Of a DNA stretch of 64,000 bases, positions 1-9,587 are shown piece by piece. The DNA lies in assembly GCF_004364935.1 (NCBI RefSeq), contig NZ_SOBT01000008.1:248001-312000 (forward strand), given 5' to 3'. The notes under the pieces were generated by a model. That model was not told the origin of the DNA, ran no database searches, and worked only from the letters and a program-made list of their open reading frames with translations. The translations under genes and the position numbers were made by a program. Each line of letters opens with the position of its first letter. Position 1 is the stretch's first letter. This DNA comes from Panacagrimonas perspica. Its GTDB lineage: Bacteria; Pseudomonadota; Gammaproteobacteria; Nevskiales; Nevskiaceae.

Positions 1-60
1 CTGCCGTCCAGGCGGCTGGCGGCACCCTTGATCGACTCGTCGGACCTGTTCCGCCGCTGA
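1..60 (+). CDS. C-terminal end of an upstream gene (partial)
   Basis: The first 60 bases read as one open frame ending in TGA at 58-60 and encode a 19-residue tail rich in Arg and Leu (ends DLFRR). The rest of the gene lies before the window. No domain can be recognised from so short a tail, so function is unknown. The next gene on the same strand begins at 174. Confidence 0.35.
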   Translation: MPSRRLAAPLIDSSDLFRR

Positions 61-173
61 CCCGACGGGGACGGCACCCGACTTGCAGCTTGCGCTCCAG
101 TAGACGCGCGACGACGGCCTTCCGGCACCAAGGGGTCGCCGCGCGGCGCAACGCGAAGAGGGTGGGGACCGAC

Positions 174-518
174 ATGATCAACTGGGTTATCGCAGGGGCA
201 CTGATGGCCGTATTGCTGGCCGAACTCGTGGACGCCTGGGCGTTGCGCCAGCTCACGCTTCAGTGCCTGGGCATGCGTCCGCGCTCGCAGGCCGAGCTGC
301 GGCAGATCCGCTGGTACGCCGAGGGCTTCGACCATTCCATCGCGGTCACGTCGTGGCTGTTCGGCGGCAGCCTGTTGCTCGCCGCGGTGGCGGGTGCGTG
401 CAGCGCTCACCCCCTGGTCATCGGCGCCTGTCTGTTGCTGGCGCTGGGGGCGGCCGGCGAGCGCGGTTTCAGTGCTCACCTGCGCCGACGCGTGCGCAGC
501 GTGCGGCCGGTGCGCTGA
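174..518 (+). CDS. small hydrophobic membrane protein, unknown function
   Basis: Predicted 114-residue integral membrane protein. The ATG at 174 was chosen over an in-frame start at 90 because a purine-rich GGTGGGGA lies just upstream and the protein then opens directly with a membrane helix (INWVIAGALMAVLLAELV). Two more hydrophobic stretches follow at about residues 58-75 and 78-95, joined by a charged loop (RPRSQAELRQIRWYAEGFDH). The tail is strongly basic (HLRRRVRSVRPVR), suggesting a cytoplasmic C-terminus. It converges on the hydrolase gene ending at 570. I do not recognise a family and assign no function. Confidence 0.5.
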   Translation: MINWVIAGALMAVLLAELVDAWALRQLTLQCLGMRPRSQAELRQIRWYAEGFDHSIAVTSWLFGGSLLLAAVAGACSAHPLVIGACLLLALGAAGERGFSAHLRRRVRSVRPVR

Positions 519-569
519 ACCAGTCTTCGCGCCGCACCGCGTCCATCGTCGCGCTCGGGCCTCTGTTGC

Positions 570-1595
570 CTACGACGCGTTGATCGCACCGCTTTGGCGG
601 TGCCGGGCATAGGCCGCCACGAGATGGGCGCACAGATGCGCCTCGGCCCAGCAGACCGGCTCGCCGAACCGGCCGGCCGAGATGAAGCCGACGTGTCCTC
701 CGCGCGGTGACAGTTCCAGCGTCACGCTGGACGACAGCCGCGAGGCATCGGGCACCACGGACGGCACCATGAAAGGGTCGTCCAGCGCGTGCAGCACCAG
801 CGTCGGCCGCTGGATTCGCGGCAGGTACTGGCCGCAGGCCGCGCGCGCGTAATAGTCCTCGGCGTCGCGATAGCCGTTCAGAGGCGCCGTGAAGGCGTCG
901 TCGAATTCGAAGAAGTCGCGAGCGGCGAGGGCCTTCCCGAGATCGGCGGGCGCCGTCACCGGCTGTCGCGCGTGCTTGCGGCGCACCATGTCCTTGAGCG
1001 AATCGAGCAGGCGCTTCTGGTAGTGGCGGGCAAAACCGATACGCAGATGCTCGGCGCACTCGTGCAGGCTGAACGGAACGCTGACCGCGCAGGCGACATC
1101 CGTCGGTGCGCCCGCGCCTTCCTCGCCCAGCGCCTTGAGCGTGACGTTGCCGCCCAGCGACCAGCCGATCGTGGCGATGAAGGCGCCGGGCTCGCGCTCG
1201 CGCAGCACACGCCACAGATGACGCAGATCGGCGGTGTCGCCCTGGTTGTAGGCGCGCGGCAGACGGTTGGGTTCTTCGCTGGCCCCACGCAGCAGCAGGA
1301 CGCACACGCGCCAGCCCGCAGTGACGAGGCGCAGGGCGCTGCCGCGCAGGTACTTCGATTCGAAGTTGCCGCCCAGGCCGTGGACGAGCACGGCGATCGG
1401 CGCTTGCGCGTGCTCCTCGCCGGTCCATCCGAGATCGACGAAATCGCCGTCCGGCGTCTCCAGCCGCTCGACACGAAGGCGCAGGGCCGGCGTCGGCCGC
1501 AGCAGGGCCGGCGCGATGGTCTGCGCATGCGCGCCGCGCAGCAGCGGATGCGGCCGGAAGGCGGAAGCGAGAATGCGGCCGGAGGTCGTGGACAT
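570..1595 (-). CDS. YheT-like alpha/beta hydrolase
   Basis: Alpha/beta-hydrolase of the YheT/ABHD1-3 family, about 341 residues, cytoplasmic, substrate unknown (family members act as esterases or lipases on small acyl esters). The N-terminus has the family pattern of a Pro/Leu-rich segment followed by the HAQT motif (FRPHPLLRGAHAQTI). HGLGGN forms the oxyanion region, and GWSLGGN is the nucleophile elbow with the catalytic serine. ALDDPF supplies the acid and GGHVGF the catalytic histidine. The ATG at 1595 gives the usual family N-terminus; an in-frame ATG at 1622 and a GTG at 1664 also exist. It starts just downstream of the MscS-type channel gene on the same strand and may be co-transcribed with it. 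Confidence 0.85.
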   Translation of the reverse strand: MSTTSGRILASAFRPHPLLRGAHAQTIAPALLRPTPALRLRVERLETPDGDFVDLGWTGEEHAQAPIAVLVHGLGGNFESKYLRGSALRLVTAGWRVCVLLLRGASEEPNRLPRAYNQGDTADLRHLWRVLREREPGAFIATIGWSLGGNVTLKALGEEGAGAPTDVACAVSVPFSLHECAEHLRIGFARHYQKRLLDSLKDMVRRKHARQPVTAPADLGKALAARDFFEFDDAFTAPLNGYRDAEDYYARAACGQYLPRIQRPTLVLHALDDPFMVPSVVPDASRLSSSVTLELSPRGGHVGFISAGRFGEPVCWAEAHLCAHLVAAYARHRQSGAINAS

Positions 1596-1667
1596 GCGCA
1601 AGCCAGGCTTCGTGTCGGGCATCGAGACCGGCGAACTCGCCCGGAAACCGGGCAGGCCCGCCACCCC

Positions 1668-2864
1668 TCAGCGCGGCGTCGGAGCCTCCTGCGTGGAGGA
1701 GTCGCCGGCGGGCTGCTGCGCCTCGGCTCCCGGTTCCGCCGACGCCTTGTCGGCGTCGTGGATCCACACCGAGGTCTGCGGAAACCGGACCGCGGGATCC
1801 GCCGCGGCGATGCGGCGCAGCAGTTCGAAGCGGATGTCGCTGGCCACGGTGCCGCGCGCGTGGATGTTGCGCACCGACGCGCCCATCTCGAAGCGCAGGC
1901 TGCTCTCGGTGATGTCCTTGAGCACCACCGAAGGACCGCCGATGTCGCCGCGCTCGCCGGTCTTGAACACCTGCGGATGCGCGTTGGCGACCTCCAGCAT
2001 CATCGTGCGCACCACGTCGGCATCACTGCCGTGCGCCACGTTGATGCCGATCACGGCGCGACCCAGGCTGTTGCGATAGTTCCAGTTCTGCACCTCGGCC
2101 TGCAGCAGCGAGGAGTTGGGGACGATGACGCTGATGCGATCGTCGTTCTCCAGTTCGGTGGAGCGGATGCGGATCTGGCGCACGTAGCCTTCGGTGCTGC
2201 CGACCTTGATGAAGTCGCCCACGCGCACCGGCCGCTCGAACAGCAGGATCAGGCCCGACACGAAATTGTTGACGATGTTCTGCAGGCCAAAACCGATGCC
2301 CACCGACAGCGCACCGGCCACCAGCGCGATCTTCGACAGGTCGAGCCCCGCGAACGACAGGCCCACCAGCACCGCGATGACGAACGTGACGTAGCCGTAG
2401 AGCGTGGCCACCGACATCCGCACGCTCGGCTCCATCTGCGTCATCGGCAGCCAGTCGCGCTCGAGCTTGCGCTTGAACCAGCGCGTGAACGTGACCAGCA
2501 GCAGGAAGGACATCAGGCCGAACAGCACCTTGCCCGGAACGATCGTCGTGGTCTTGCCGACCTTGACGCCGGTGTCGAGCAGCTTGTCGATGAAGTTGTG
2601 CCCCAGCTCTTCGAGATTCCAGAGTCGCAGCAGCACGTAGCCCAGCAGCGGCCACAGCGCGAGTAGGACGGTCAGGGCAACCCAGCGCAGCTCGCCGATG
2701 CGGCGCTCCGGCAACACGCCCATGCGCTGGCGCACCGCGCGCGACCACGCGTGCTTGCCTTCGTTGAGCGACTTGGCCAGCCACTGGACGAGCCAGCTGA
2801 GGAACACGCCACCGACGAAGACGGCGAGGCCGGTCTGGATCCAGTTGGGGGGAAGGTCGTACAT
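1668..2864 (-). CDS. MscS-family mechanosensitive ion channel
   Basis: Small-conductance mechanosensitive channel homologue, 398 residues, inner membrane. Hydrophobic segments near residues 11-30, 62-85, 108-125 and 150-175 precede the signature pore/beta segment (GIGFGLQNIVNNFVSG followed by LLFERPVRVGDFI), which in MscS is pore helix TM3 and the start of the beta domain. The middle-beta and C-terminal alpha/beta domain follow. The C-terminal about 30 residues are Ala/Glu/Pro-rich and probably disordered. Members open under membrane tension during hypo-osmotic shock and release solutes. It is somewhat longer than E. coli MscS (286 residues) because of extra N-terminal helices. The YheT-like gene follows on the same strand. 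Confidence 0.9.
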   Translation of the reverse strand: MYDLPPNWIQTGLAVFVGGVFLSWLVQWLAKSLNEGKHAWSRAVRQRMGVLPERRIGELRWVALTVLLALWPLLGYVLLRLWNLEELGHNFIDKLLDTGVKVGKTTTIVPGKVLFGLMSFLLLVTFTRWFKRKLERDWLPMTQMEPSVRMSVATLYGYVTFVIAVLVGLSFAGLDLSKIALVAGALSVGIGFGLQNIVNNFVSGLILLFERPVRVGDFIKVGSTEGYVRQIRIRSTELENDDRISVIVPNSSLLQAEVQNWNYRNSLGRAVIGINVAHGSDADVVRTMMLEVANAHPQVFKTGERGDIGGPSVVLKDITESSLRFEMGASVRNIHARGTVASDIRFELLRRIAAADPAVRFPQTSVWIHDADKASAEPGAEAQQPAGDSSTQEAPTPR

Positions 2865-2914
2865 CCGCCGATTTTAAGCGTGCCGCGGCGATTGCCGCCG
2901 CGGCACGTGAAACT

Positions 2915-5185
2915 TCAGCCGTTGACGGCCTTGCGGTACTCGAGCCCGCCGTCGTCGTTGACCTCGGCGAAATACTGTTCGGGCGTGAACTCGTCGACCT
3001 GGATCGCGTCGATGCGCGCCTCGAGAGCCAGCTTCAGCCGCTTGGCGTCCTCGCCGTCGATCACGGCGGCCTTCACCGCCTCGTCCGCGATCTCGGCCGG
3101 CAGATAGCCGCGCGGCAGCTTGCGCGCCTTCTGCGCCTGGATGATGCGGTCGGCAGCGGGCTGCGCCTGCGAGACGATGCGGAACGCGCGCAGCAGCCGG
3201 CCCAGCCCGAGCGTTTCGTCCTTGGGCAGGTAGATGCCGGCGGCGAGCCGCTGGAACTGGGCGTTGTCGGTCTGGATGCAGCGCGCGGCGCGCGCGCTCT
3301 GTGCATCGGTCGGCGCGCCGCCCAGCGGATTGATGTGCGCTTCGAAGACGCCGATGGTCTTGGTCCACCATCCAAGCGGCCCGTCGAAATTGCGGTAGAT
3401 GCCGACAAAAGCCTCCTGGATCTTCCACAGCGCATGTTCCGCCGCGTACTGCACCAGCGGCAGGTCCTCTTTGCGCCGACCTTCCGCCTCGTAGCGACGC
3501 AGCGCGCTGCTGGCGAGCGTCAGCCAGGCCAGCACGTCGGCGTAACGGCCGGTGAGCTTTCCGCGCTTCTTCAGGCGTCCGCCGATGGCGAACATCGCGA
3601 GATCCGTCATCACGCCGAAGCGGGCGGTGGCCCAGCCCAGCCGGCGATAGAAGCTGCGCGTTTCGGGCGCCACATCCGGCACCGAAACGAACAGTCCGCG
3701 CGTCAGGTAATGGCCTTCGGCGCGCAGCAGACCAAGGATGAAATGACCGATCCAGCCCAGCAGCTTGGAGCGGAACAGGCCGACGTCGTTCTTCTCCACG
3801 CCCTCGACCACGCTCAGCGCATACGGATGGCAGCGCGTCGCGCCCTGGCCGAAGATCATCAGGGTACGCGTCAGGATGTTCGCGCCTTCCACCGTGACGG
3901 CGACCGGCGCCGACTTGTAGCCCATGCCCAGGATGTTGTTCGGGCCTTGCATCACGGCGGCGCCGGCGAACACGTCCATGCCGTCGATGACGAGTTGCTG
4001 CGAGATCTCGGTGGTGTAGGCCTTGAGCACGGCCGAGATCACCGGAGGCTTCTGGCCGTTGTCGACCGCCGAGCAGCCGAACACGCGGGCGCCTTCGAGC
4101 ATGTAGCTCAGGCCGGCGATGCGGCCGACTTTTTCCTCGACGCCTTCCATGCGGCCGATCGGCAGCCCGAACTGCTGGCGCACGGCGGAATACGCGCCGG
4201 TAGCGGCCGCGACGACCTTGGTGCCACCGACGGCGCCCGCGGGCAGCGACACCGCGCGACCGCCGGCGAGCTGCTGCATCAGCATCTTCCAGCCCTGACC
4301 CGCGTACTCGGGGCCGCCGATGATGTTGTCGAGCGGAACGACCACGTCCTTGCCGTACAGCGGGCCGTTGTAGAACGGATCGCCGATCGGATCGTGGTGA
4401 TCACCGCTGGTGAAGCCCGGCGTCCCCTTGTGCACCATCACGCAGGTGATGCCCAGGTCGCCATCGGTGTTCTGCGCGTTGCGGCCCAGCAGGTTTTCCG
4501 GGTCGCGCAACCGGCACGCGATCGTGCAGAGGTTGGCGATCGGCGCGAGCGTGATGTAGCGCTTGCGGAAATTGAGGCGGATCTTCGTGGCGCCGTCGGC
4601 ATCGCGGAACAGCAGGCCCTCGGCCTTGATCGACGCGGCGTCGGAACCGGCGGTGGGTTCGGTGAGACCGAAGCAGGGCAGGTACTCGCCGCGCGCCAGC
4701 CTGGGCAGGTAGTGATCCTTCTGCGCCTGCGTGCCGTAATGGATGATCAGCTCGGCGGCCCCGAGCGAATTCGGGATCACCACCAGCGTGCCGACGGTGG
4801 CGCTCACCGGGCCGATCTTGGCCATGATCGTGCTGATGGCGAGCGTCGAGAACTGCTTGCCGCCGTACTCGCGCGGAATCAGGAAGCTCATGAAGCCCTG
4901 GTCCTTGATGAACTGCATCAGTTCATCCGAGACCTTCCGGGTCCGGCCGATCTCGAAGCGGTTGGTGCGGGCCAGCAGTTCTTCGACGGGCCCGTCGAGG
5001 AAGGCCTGCTCCTCGTCCGAGAGCTTCGAATACGGCTCGGCGATCAGGCGCGCGAAATCCGCCTTGCCCCTGAAGAAGTCGCCATCGATCCAGACGGTGC
5101 CCGCCTCCAGGGCCTCGCGCTCCGTGTCCGAGATGCTCGGCAGGATCTTGTTCGACTTCATCCACTTCATCAGCAGAGCAAACAT
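2915..5185 (-). CDS. fadE: acyl-CoA dehydrogenase FadE
   Basis: First oxidation step of fatty-acid beta-oxidation, acyl-CoA to trans-2-enoyl-CoA, with FAD. 756 residues. It follows E. coli FadE closely along its length: EREALEAGTVW near the start, the DEEQAFLDGPVEE segment, FGLTEPTAGSDAAS flavin/substrate motif, KRYITLAPIA, IIGGPEYAGQGWKMLM, and VEGANILTRTLMIFGQGATR near the active site. The C-terminal third is the domain peculiar to this subfamily (PF09317/DUF1974). It lacks the N-terminal membrane helices of the 814-residue E. coli enzyme and starts with a short amphipathic segment (MFALLMKWMKSNK). It is transcribed away from grpE and stands alone; the other beta-oxidation genes are not in the window. 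Confidence 0.95.
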   Translation of the reverse strand: MFALLMKWMKSNKILPSISDTEREALEAGTVWIDGDFFRGKADFARLIAEPYSKLSDEEQAFLDGPVEELLARTNRFEIGRTRKVSDELMQFIKDQGFMSFLIPREYGGKQFSTLAISTIMAKIGPVSATVGTLVVIPNSLGAAELIIHYGTQAQKDHYLPRLARGEYLPCFGLTEPTAGSDAASIKAEGLLFRDADGATKIRLNFRKRYITLAPIANLCTIACRLRDPENLLGRNAQNTDGDLGITCVMVHKGTPGFTSGDHHDPIGDPFYNGPLYGKDVVVPLDNIIGGPEYAGQGWKMLMQQLAGGRAVSLPAGAVGGTKVVAAATGAYSAVRQQFGLPIGRMEGVEEKVGRIAGLSYMLEGARVFGCSAVDNGQKPPVISAVLKAYTTEISQQLVIDGMDVFAGAAVMQGPNNILGMGYKSAPVAVTVEGANILTRTLMIFGQGATRCHPYALSVVEGVEKNDVGLFRSKLLGWIGHFILGLLRAEGHYLTRGLFVSVPDVAPETRSFYRRLGWATARFGVMTDLAMFAIGGRLKKRGKLTGRYADVLAWLTLASSALRRYEAEGRRKEDLPLVQYAAEHALWKIQEAFVGIYRNFDGPLGWWTKTIGVFEAHINPLGGAPTDAQSARAARCIQTDNAQFQRLAAGIYLPKDETLGLGRLLRAFRIVSQAQPAADRIIQAQKARKLPRGYLPAEIADEAVKAAVIDGEDAKRLKLALEARIDAIQVDEFTPEQYFAEVNDDGGLEYRKAVNG

Positions 5186-5377
5186 GCAGGTCGTTCTCCG
5201 GGTCGGTCAGGCCCAAGCCTCGCCAATCCGGTGAGGGGGCGGCAGTGCCGTCAGGACGCGGCGGCACTGGCGCGCGGGTTTCGCAATTGCGGTGCCCGGC
5301 CTCCCGGGGGCGCTCATGTCCGGCTGCCCGCCGGGCGGGTTGTGGCCGTACAATCGCCGCCCCGCTGGCCCGACGGC

Positions 5378-5405
5378 CTTGAAACGCGGGACGTGGACCT
5401 CAAGG
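5378..5405 (+). promoter_or_regulatory. candidate sigma-32 (heat-shock) promoter of grpE
   Basis: CTTGAAA at 5378-5384 matches the sigma-32 -35 consensus exactly. Thirteen bases later CCTCAAGG is a weak match to the -10 consensus CCCCATNT. It lies about 35 bases before the grpE start, in the usual place for a heat-shock promoter. Only the -35 box is strong. Confidence 0.45.
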
Positions 5406-5437
5406 TCTGGACCGTCACTCACCGCTCCGTAAACGAT

Positions 5438-5998
5438 ATGTCTGGTACGCCTGTTCCCGAAGAAGGCTCCGTTACGAACGACGAGAACGCGGCTGCCCGC
5501 GACGAGGTCGCCGATTACGCGACCGTTGTCGGACGTCTGGCGGAAGCCGAGGCCAAAGCCGCTGCGGCGCGGGACGCGCAGCTGCGTGCGGTCGCCGACC
5601 TCGACAACGTGCGCAAGCGCGCCGAGCGTGAAATCACCAACGCGTCGAAGTATTCGTCCGAGAAAATGCTGGGCGAGTTGCTCGGCGTGGCGGACAGCCT
5701 GGATCTGGGTCTCGCGGCGGCGGCCAAGCCCGAGGCACAGATCGCCGCGCTGCTCGAAGGCATGATGCTGACGCAGAAGCAGTTGCTGTCGGTGCTCGAG
5801 AAGAACGGCGTCAAGCAGGTCGATCCGCGCGGCGAGCTGTTCAATCCCGAGTTCCACGAGGCCGTCACGATGGTGCCGTCGGCCGACCTGCCTCCCAATC
5901 ACGTGGTGGCCGTCATGCAGAAGGGTTACCGCCTGTACGACCGGCTGCTGCGTCCCGCGATGGTGATGGTTTCCAAGGCCCCGCCCGAGGGCGCCTGA
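5438..5998 (+). CDS. grpE: nucleotide exchange factor GrpE
   Basis: Co-chaperone that releases ADP from DnaK, 186 residues, cytoplasmic dimer. An acidic N-terminus ([20 protein letters not shown]) leads into a long coiled-coil helix around residues 30-90 ([18 protein letters not shown] is the typical GrpE core). The compact beta domain at the end contains the family signature [10 protein letters not shown] and [19 protein letters not shown]. The ATG at 5438 gives a normal-length protein; the same frame stays open far upstream, but that part has no GrpE similarity. It is first in the grpE-dnaK-dnaJ cluster, 125 bp before dnaK. Confidence 0.95.
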   Translation: MSGTPVPEEGSVTNDENAAARDEVADYATVVGRLAEAEAKAAAARDAQLRAVADLDNVRKRAEREITNASKYSSEKMLGELLGVADSLDLGLAAAAKPEAQIAALLEGMMLTQKQLLSVLEKNGVKQVDPRGELFNPEFHEAVTMVPSADLPPNHVVAVMQKGYRLYDRLLRPAMVMVSKAPPEGA

Positions 5999-6021
5999 GC
6001 CATCCGTCTTGCGGCCGGGCT

Positions 6022-6050
6022 CTTGAAAGCCGGCCAGCGGACAACAGATA
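6022..6050 (+). promoter_or_regulatory. candidate second heat-shock promoter before dnaK
   Basis: CTTGAAA at 6022-6028 again matches the sigma-32 -35 box, in the grpE-dnaK spacer about 95 bases before dnaK. No convincing CCCCAT-type -10 box follows at the required distance, so the call rests on the -35 match and the context. Confidence 0.3.
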
Positions 6051-6123
6051 TCTGTCATCTCAGCGTCAAATCCCTCAACCCCGGGTCCCCACCCGAACCT
6101 CGTTATCCGGAGCACCTAGTCCC

Positions 6124-8055
6124 ATGGCCAAGATCATCGGCATCGACCTCGGCACCACCAACTCCTGCGTCGCCATCCTCGAAGGCGGTGTCGCGAAGGT
6201 CATCGAAAACTCGGAAGGCGAGCGCACCACGCCGTCCATCGTCGCGTACGCCGACGACGGGCAGGTCATCGTGGGTCGCGCCGCCAAGCGCCAGGCGGTG
6301 ACCAATCCGCACAACACGCTCTACGCGGTGAAGCGCCTGATCGGCCGCCGCTTCGAAGACGGCGTGGTGCAGAAGGACATCGACATGGTTCCCTACAAGA
6401 TCGCCAAGGCGCCCAACGGCGACGCCTGGGTCGAGGTCAAGGGCAAGAAGATGGCGCCGCCGGAGATCTCCGCGCAGGTGCTGGCCAAGATGAAGAAGAC
6501 CGCCGAGGACTATCTCGGCGAGACGGTCACCGAGGCGGTCATCACGGTGCCCGCGTACTTCAACGACAGCCAACGCCAGGCGACCAAGGACGCCGGCCGC
6601 ATCGCGGGCCTGGAAGTGAAGCGCATCATCAACGAGCCGACCGCGGCCGCACTCGCGTTCGGCATGGACAAGGTCAAGGGTGATCGCAAGATCGCCGTGT
6701 ACGACCTCGGCGGCGGCACGTTCGACGTCTCGATCATCGAGATCGCGGAAGTCGACGGCGAGCACCAGTTCGAAGTGCTGTCCACCAACGGCGACACCTT
6801 CCTGGGTGGCGAAGACTTCGACATGCGAGTCATCGACTACATCGCGTCCGAGTTCCAGAAGGAACAGGGCATCGACCTGAAGAAGGATCCTCTCGCGCTG
6901 CAGCGCCTCAAGGAAGCGGCCGAGAAGGCCAAGATCGAGCTGTCGAGCACGACGCAGACCGACATCAACCTGCCGTACGTGACGGCGGACGCGTCTGGCC
7001 CGAAGCATCTGAACATGAAGCTGTCGCGCGCCAAGCTCGAAGCGCTGGTCGAGGACCTGATCCAGAAGACCATCGCGCCCTGCCAGACCGCGCTCAAGGA
7101 TGCCGGCCTGAAGGCCACCGAGATCCAGGAAGTGATCATGGTCGGCGGCCAGACCCGCATGCCCAAGGTCCAGGAAACGGTGAAGGCGCTGTTCGGCCGC
7201 GATCCGCGCAAGGACGTGAACCCGGATGAAGCCGTGGCCGCGGGCGCCGCGATCCAGGGCGCCGTGCTGGCAGGCGACGTCAAGGACGTGCTGCTGCTCG
7301 ACGTCACGCCGCTTTCGCTGGGCATCGAGACGCTCGGCGGCAAGATGACCAAGCTGATCGAGAAGAACACGACGATCCCGACGCGCAAGTCCGAGACGTT
7401 CACGACGGCCGACGACAACCAGACCGCCGTGACGATCCAGGTCTACCAGGGCGAGCGCGAAGTGGCCTCGGCCAACAAGAAGCTCGGCCAGTTCAACCTG
7501 GAAGGCGTGGTGCCGGCCCCGCGCGGCGTACCGCAGGTCGAAGTGACCTTCGACATCGACGCCAACGGCATCCTGCACGTGGGCGCCAAGGACAAGGCCA
7601 CCGGCAAGGAGCAGAGCATCCGCATCACCGCCAACTCGGGTCTCACGGATGACGAGATCAAGAAGATGGTGAAGGACGCCGAGATCCATGCCGAGGACGA
7701 CAAGAAGTTCAACGAGCTGATCACGGCGCGCAACCAGGCCGACCAGCTGATCCACGGCGTCGAGAAGTCGCTCAAGGATCTGGCGACCGAGGTGCAGGAC
7801 GACGAGAAGAAGTCCATCGAGGACGCCATGGCCGCGCTGCGCGAGGCGACCAAGGGCTCCGACAAGGACGACATCGAGACCAAGACGCGCGCGCTGGCCG
7901 AAGCCTCGGCGAAGCTGGCCGAGCGGGCCTACGCCAAGGCCGGCGGCGGTGCCGAAGGCGGCGCGCCTGGCGCGGCGCCGGGCGGTGCGAGCGCCTCGAA
8001 GGACAGCGACGTCGTCGACGCCGAGTTCACCGAGGTCAAGGACGACAAGAAGTAA
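6124..8055 (+). CDS. dnaK: molecular chaperone DnaK (Hsp70)
   Basis: ATP-dependent chaperone, 643 residues, close to the E. coli length (638). The nucleotide-binding domain opens with [14 protein letters not shown] (phosphate 1 loop). [14 protein letters not shown] is the second phosphate loop, and [15 protein letters not shown] is the adenosine motif. The interdomain linker is [15 protein letters not shown], followed by the substrate-binding beta sandwich and helical lid. The Gly/Ala-rich tail ends in [13 protein letters not shown], the usual proteobacterial DnaK end that binds partners. It works with GrpE upstream and DnaJ downstream. An 11-bp perfect inverted repeat follows the gene and may partly terminate or stabilise its transcript before dnaJ. 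Confidence 0.98.
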   Translation: MAKIIGIDLGTTNSCVAILEGGVAKVIENSEGERTTPSIVAYADDGQVIVGRAAKRQAVTNPHNTLYAVKRLIGRRFEDGVVQKDIDMVPYKIAKAPNGDAWVEVKGKKMAPPEISAQVLAKMKKTAEDYLGETVTEAVITVPAYFNDSQRQATKDAGRIAGLEVKRIINEPTAAALAFGMDKVKGDRKIAVYDLGGGTFDVSIIEIAEVDGEHQFEVLSTNGDTFLGGEDFDMRVIDYIASEFQKEQGIDLKKDPLALQRLKEAAEKAKIELSSTTQTDINLPYVTADASGPKHLNMKLSRAKLEALVEDLIQKTIAPCQTALKDAGLKATEIQEVIMVGGQTRMPKVQETVKALFGRDPRKDVNPDEAVAAGAAIQGAVLAGDVKDVLLLDVTPLSLGIETLGGKMTKLIEKNTTIPTRKSETFTTADDNQTAVTIQVYQGEREVASANKKLGQFNLEGVVPAPRGVPQVEVTFDIDANGILHVGAKDKATGKEQSIRITANSGLTDDEIKKMVKDAEIHAEDDKKFNELITARNQADQLIHGVEKSLKDLATEVQDDEKKSIEDAMAALREATKGSDKDDIETKTRALAEASAKLAERAYAKAGGGAEGGAPGAAPGGASASKDSDVVDAEFTEVKDDKK

Positions 8056-8070
8056 GATGACATGAGGTCC

Positions 8071-8104
8071 AAGGGGTGAGGTGCCGAACAGCGCCTCACC
8101 CCTT
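8071..8104 (+). terminator. hairpin between dnaK and dnaJ
   Basis: Perfect 11-bp inverted repeat (AAGGGGTGAGG at 8071-8081, CCTCACCCCTT at 8094-8104) with a 12-base loop, 16 bases after the dnaK stop. There is no U-run after it, so it may be an attenuator or an mRNA-stabilising stem rather than a full terminator. Confidence 0.45.
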
Positions 8105-8197
8105 CGCCGTTTCTGGGAAGCGGCGTCAAAGCCACAAATCGGGGATTGGAATGGCTCGTTTTTCCGGCGCGTTGCGCCGCAGGTTTCGCGGATCACG

Positions 8198-9310
8198 ATG
8201 AGCAAGCGCGACTACTACGAAGTGCTCGGTGTCAGCCGTCAGGCGACCGATGACGAACTCAAGCGCGCCTACCGGCGCTGCGCGATGAAGCTGCACCCCG
8301 ATCGCAACCCCGGCGACGTGGCGGCTGAAGAGAAGTTCAAGGAATGCAGCGAGGCGTACGAGGTTCTCTCGGACGAGCAGAAGCGTGCGATCTACGACAA
8401 GCACGGACACGAGGGCCTGAGCCGCAGCGGCGGATTCGGCGGCAATGGTGCGGGCTTCGCCGACATCTTCGGCGACGTCTTCTCGGACATCTTCGGCGGT
8501 GGCCGTGGAGGTCCACGCCGCGGATCGGACCTGCGCTATTCGATGGAGCTGACGCTCGAACAGGCGGCGTCCGGGACGACCGAATCGATCCGCATCCCGA
8601 CGCTGGAAGCCTGCATCGAGTGCGCAGGGCAGGGCACCGCCAACGGCAAGCCGGCGCCCAAGTGCCCGACCTGCGCCGGCGGCGGGCAGGTGCGGGTCCA
8701 GCAGGGCTTCTTCGTCCTGCAGCAGAGCTGCCCGCACTGCCGTGGCCGTGGCACGCAGATCTCCGACCCCTGCAAGTCCTGCCGCGGCGCCGGCAAGCTG
8801 CGCAAGGAAAAGACGCTGGAAGTGAAGATTCCGGCGGGCGTGGACACCGGCGATCGCATCCGCCTGGCGGGTGAAGGCGAGCCGGGCGATCGCGGCTCGG
8901 TCGCCGGCGATCTGTACGTGCAGATCACCGTCAAGCCGCACGACTTCTTCGAGCGTGACGGCTCCGACCTGCATTGCTCGGTGCCGATCGGGTTCGTTTC
9001 CGCCGCACTGGGCGGCGAGCTCGAGGTGCCGACGCTCAACGGCAAGGCACAGCTCAAGATTGGCGAGGGCACCCAGAGCGGCAAGGTGTTCCGCCTGCGC
9101 GGAATGGGCCTGAAGTCCGTTCGCGGCGGCGGCGTCGGTGACCTGCTCTGCACGGTCCTGGTCGAGACGCCGGTGAGCCTGAACCGCAAGCAGAAGGATC
9201 TGCTGCGCGAGTTCGGGGAGTCGCTGGGCGGAGACGACCGGCACAGCCCCGAAGCTTCGTCGTGGGTGGACAAGGCCAAGAAGTTCATCGAGACGCACCT
9301 CAAGCCCTGA
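8198..9310 (+). CDS. dnaJ: co-chaperone DnaJ (Hsp40, type I)
   Basis: DnaK partner that delivers substrates and stimulates ATP hydrolysis, 370 residues. The J domain ([22 protein letters not shown] with the essential HPD) is followed by a Gly/Phe-rich linker (residues about 77-110). The zinc-binding domain has four CxxCxGxG motifs ([32 protein letters not shown]), then the two C-terminal beta domains. The ATG at 8198 directly precedes the J domain; the frame is open further upstream but carries no J-domain sequence. It completes grpE-dnaK-dnaJ. Confidence 0.97.
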   Translation: MSKRDYYEVLGVSRQATDDELKRAYRRCAMKLHPDRNPGDVAAEEKFKECSEAYEVLSDEQKRAIYDKHGHEGLSRSGGFGGNGAGFADIFGDVFSDIFGGGRGGPRRGSDLRYSMELTLEQAASGTTESIRIPTLEACIECAGQGTANGKPAPKCPTCAGGGQVRVQQGFFVLQQSCPHCRGRGTQISDPCKSCRGAGKLRKEKTLEVKIPAGVDTGDRIRLAGEGEPGDRGSVAGDLYVQITVKPHDFFERDGSDLHCSVPIGFVSAALGGELEVPTLNGKAQLKIGEGTQSGKVFRLRGMGLKSVRGGGVGDLLCTVLVETPVSLNRKQKDLLREFGESLGGDDRHSPEASSWVDKAKKFIETHLKP

Positions 9311-9377
9311 TCCGGCGAGGGCTGCACCCGTTGCTGCGCGTGTGAACCTCAGCGCACGCGGTAGCGGCTGACCGGAA

Positions 9378-9425
9378 TTGTCAGCTTGTGCGTCGACGTT
9401 CTGGCCGACGCTCGCACATTGACAA
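9378..9425. promoter_or_regulatory. large imperfect palindrome between dnaJ and the cellulose genes
   Basis: TTGTCA (9378-9383) and TGACAA (9420-9425) are the outer arms of a 48-bp imperfect inverted repeat. Inner arms TGTGCG/CGCACA and TCG/CGA pair in the same register. A shorter overlapping repeat (GCTGAC at 9367, GTCAGC at 9380) sits just before it. There is no T-run, so it is not an obvious terminator. It lies about 165 bases before the first cellulose gene and could be an operator or an RNA structure. The binding protein is unknown. Confidence 0.35.
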
Positions 9426-9488
9426 CGCACGTCAGGTTCGGCGACGCGGCGTTCCTCGACAGAAGTAGAAAAATCATGCGCTTGAGGT

Positions 9489-9527
9489 CTTCCCGCGACG
9501 TGGGAAGGGATTGGCATGGCTTTGGCA
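9489..9527 (+). promoter_or_regulatory. hairpin plus weak sigma-54-like promoter before the cellulose cluster
   Basis: CTTCCC/GGGAAG (9489-9507) is a 6-bp hairpin. Right after it, TTGGCATGGCTTTGGCA (9511-9527) has GG and GC dinucleotides separated by exactly ten bases, as sigma-54 promoters require. It misses the consensus at one base of each element. If used, transcription would begin near 9538, in front of the small gene at 9588. Weak evidence. Confidence 0.2.
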
Positions 9528-9587
9528 CTGTCTTGCTTGCGTCCGCACCACGGGCGTGGTTCCCGATTGCTGAGCCAAGGAGATTCG

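Noticed and set aside
789-2666. Long open frame antisense to the hydrolase and MscS genes
   Set aside because: Its translation is rich in Arg, His, Gln and Ala without domains, and the opposite strand encodes two recognisable families in full. Typical shadow frame in GC-rich DNA; the same applies to the long frames opposite fadE, dnaK, bcsB and the two isocitrate dehydrogenases.
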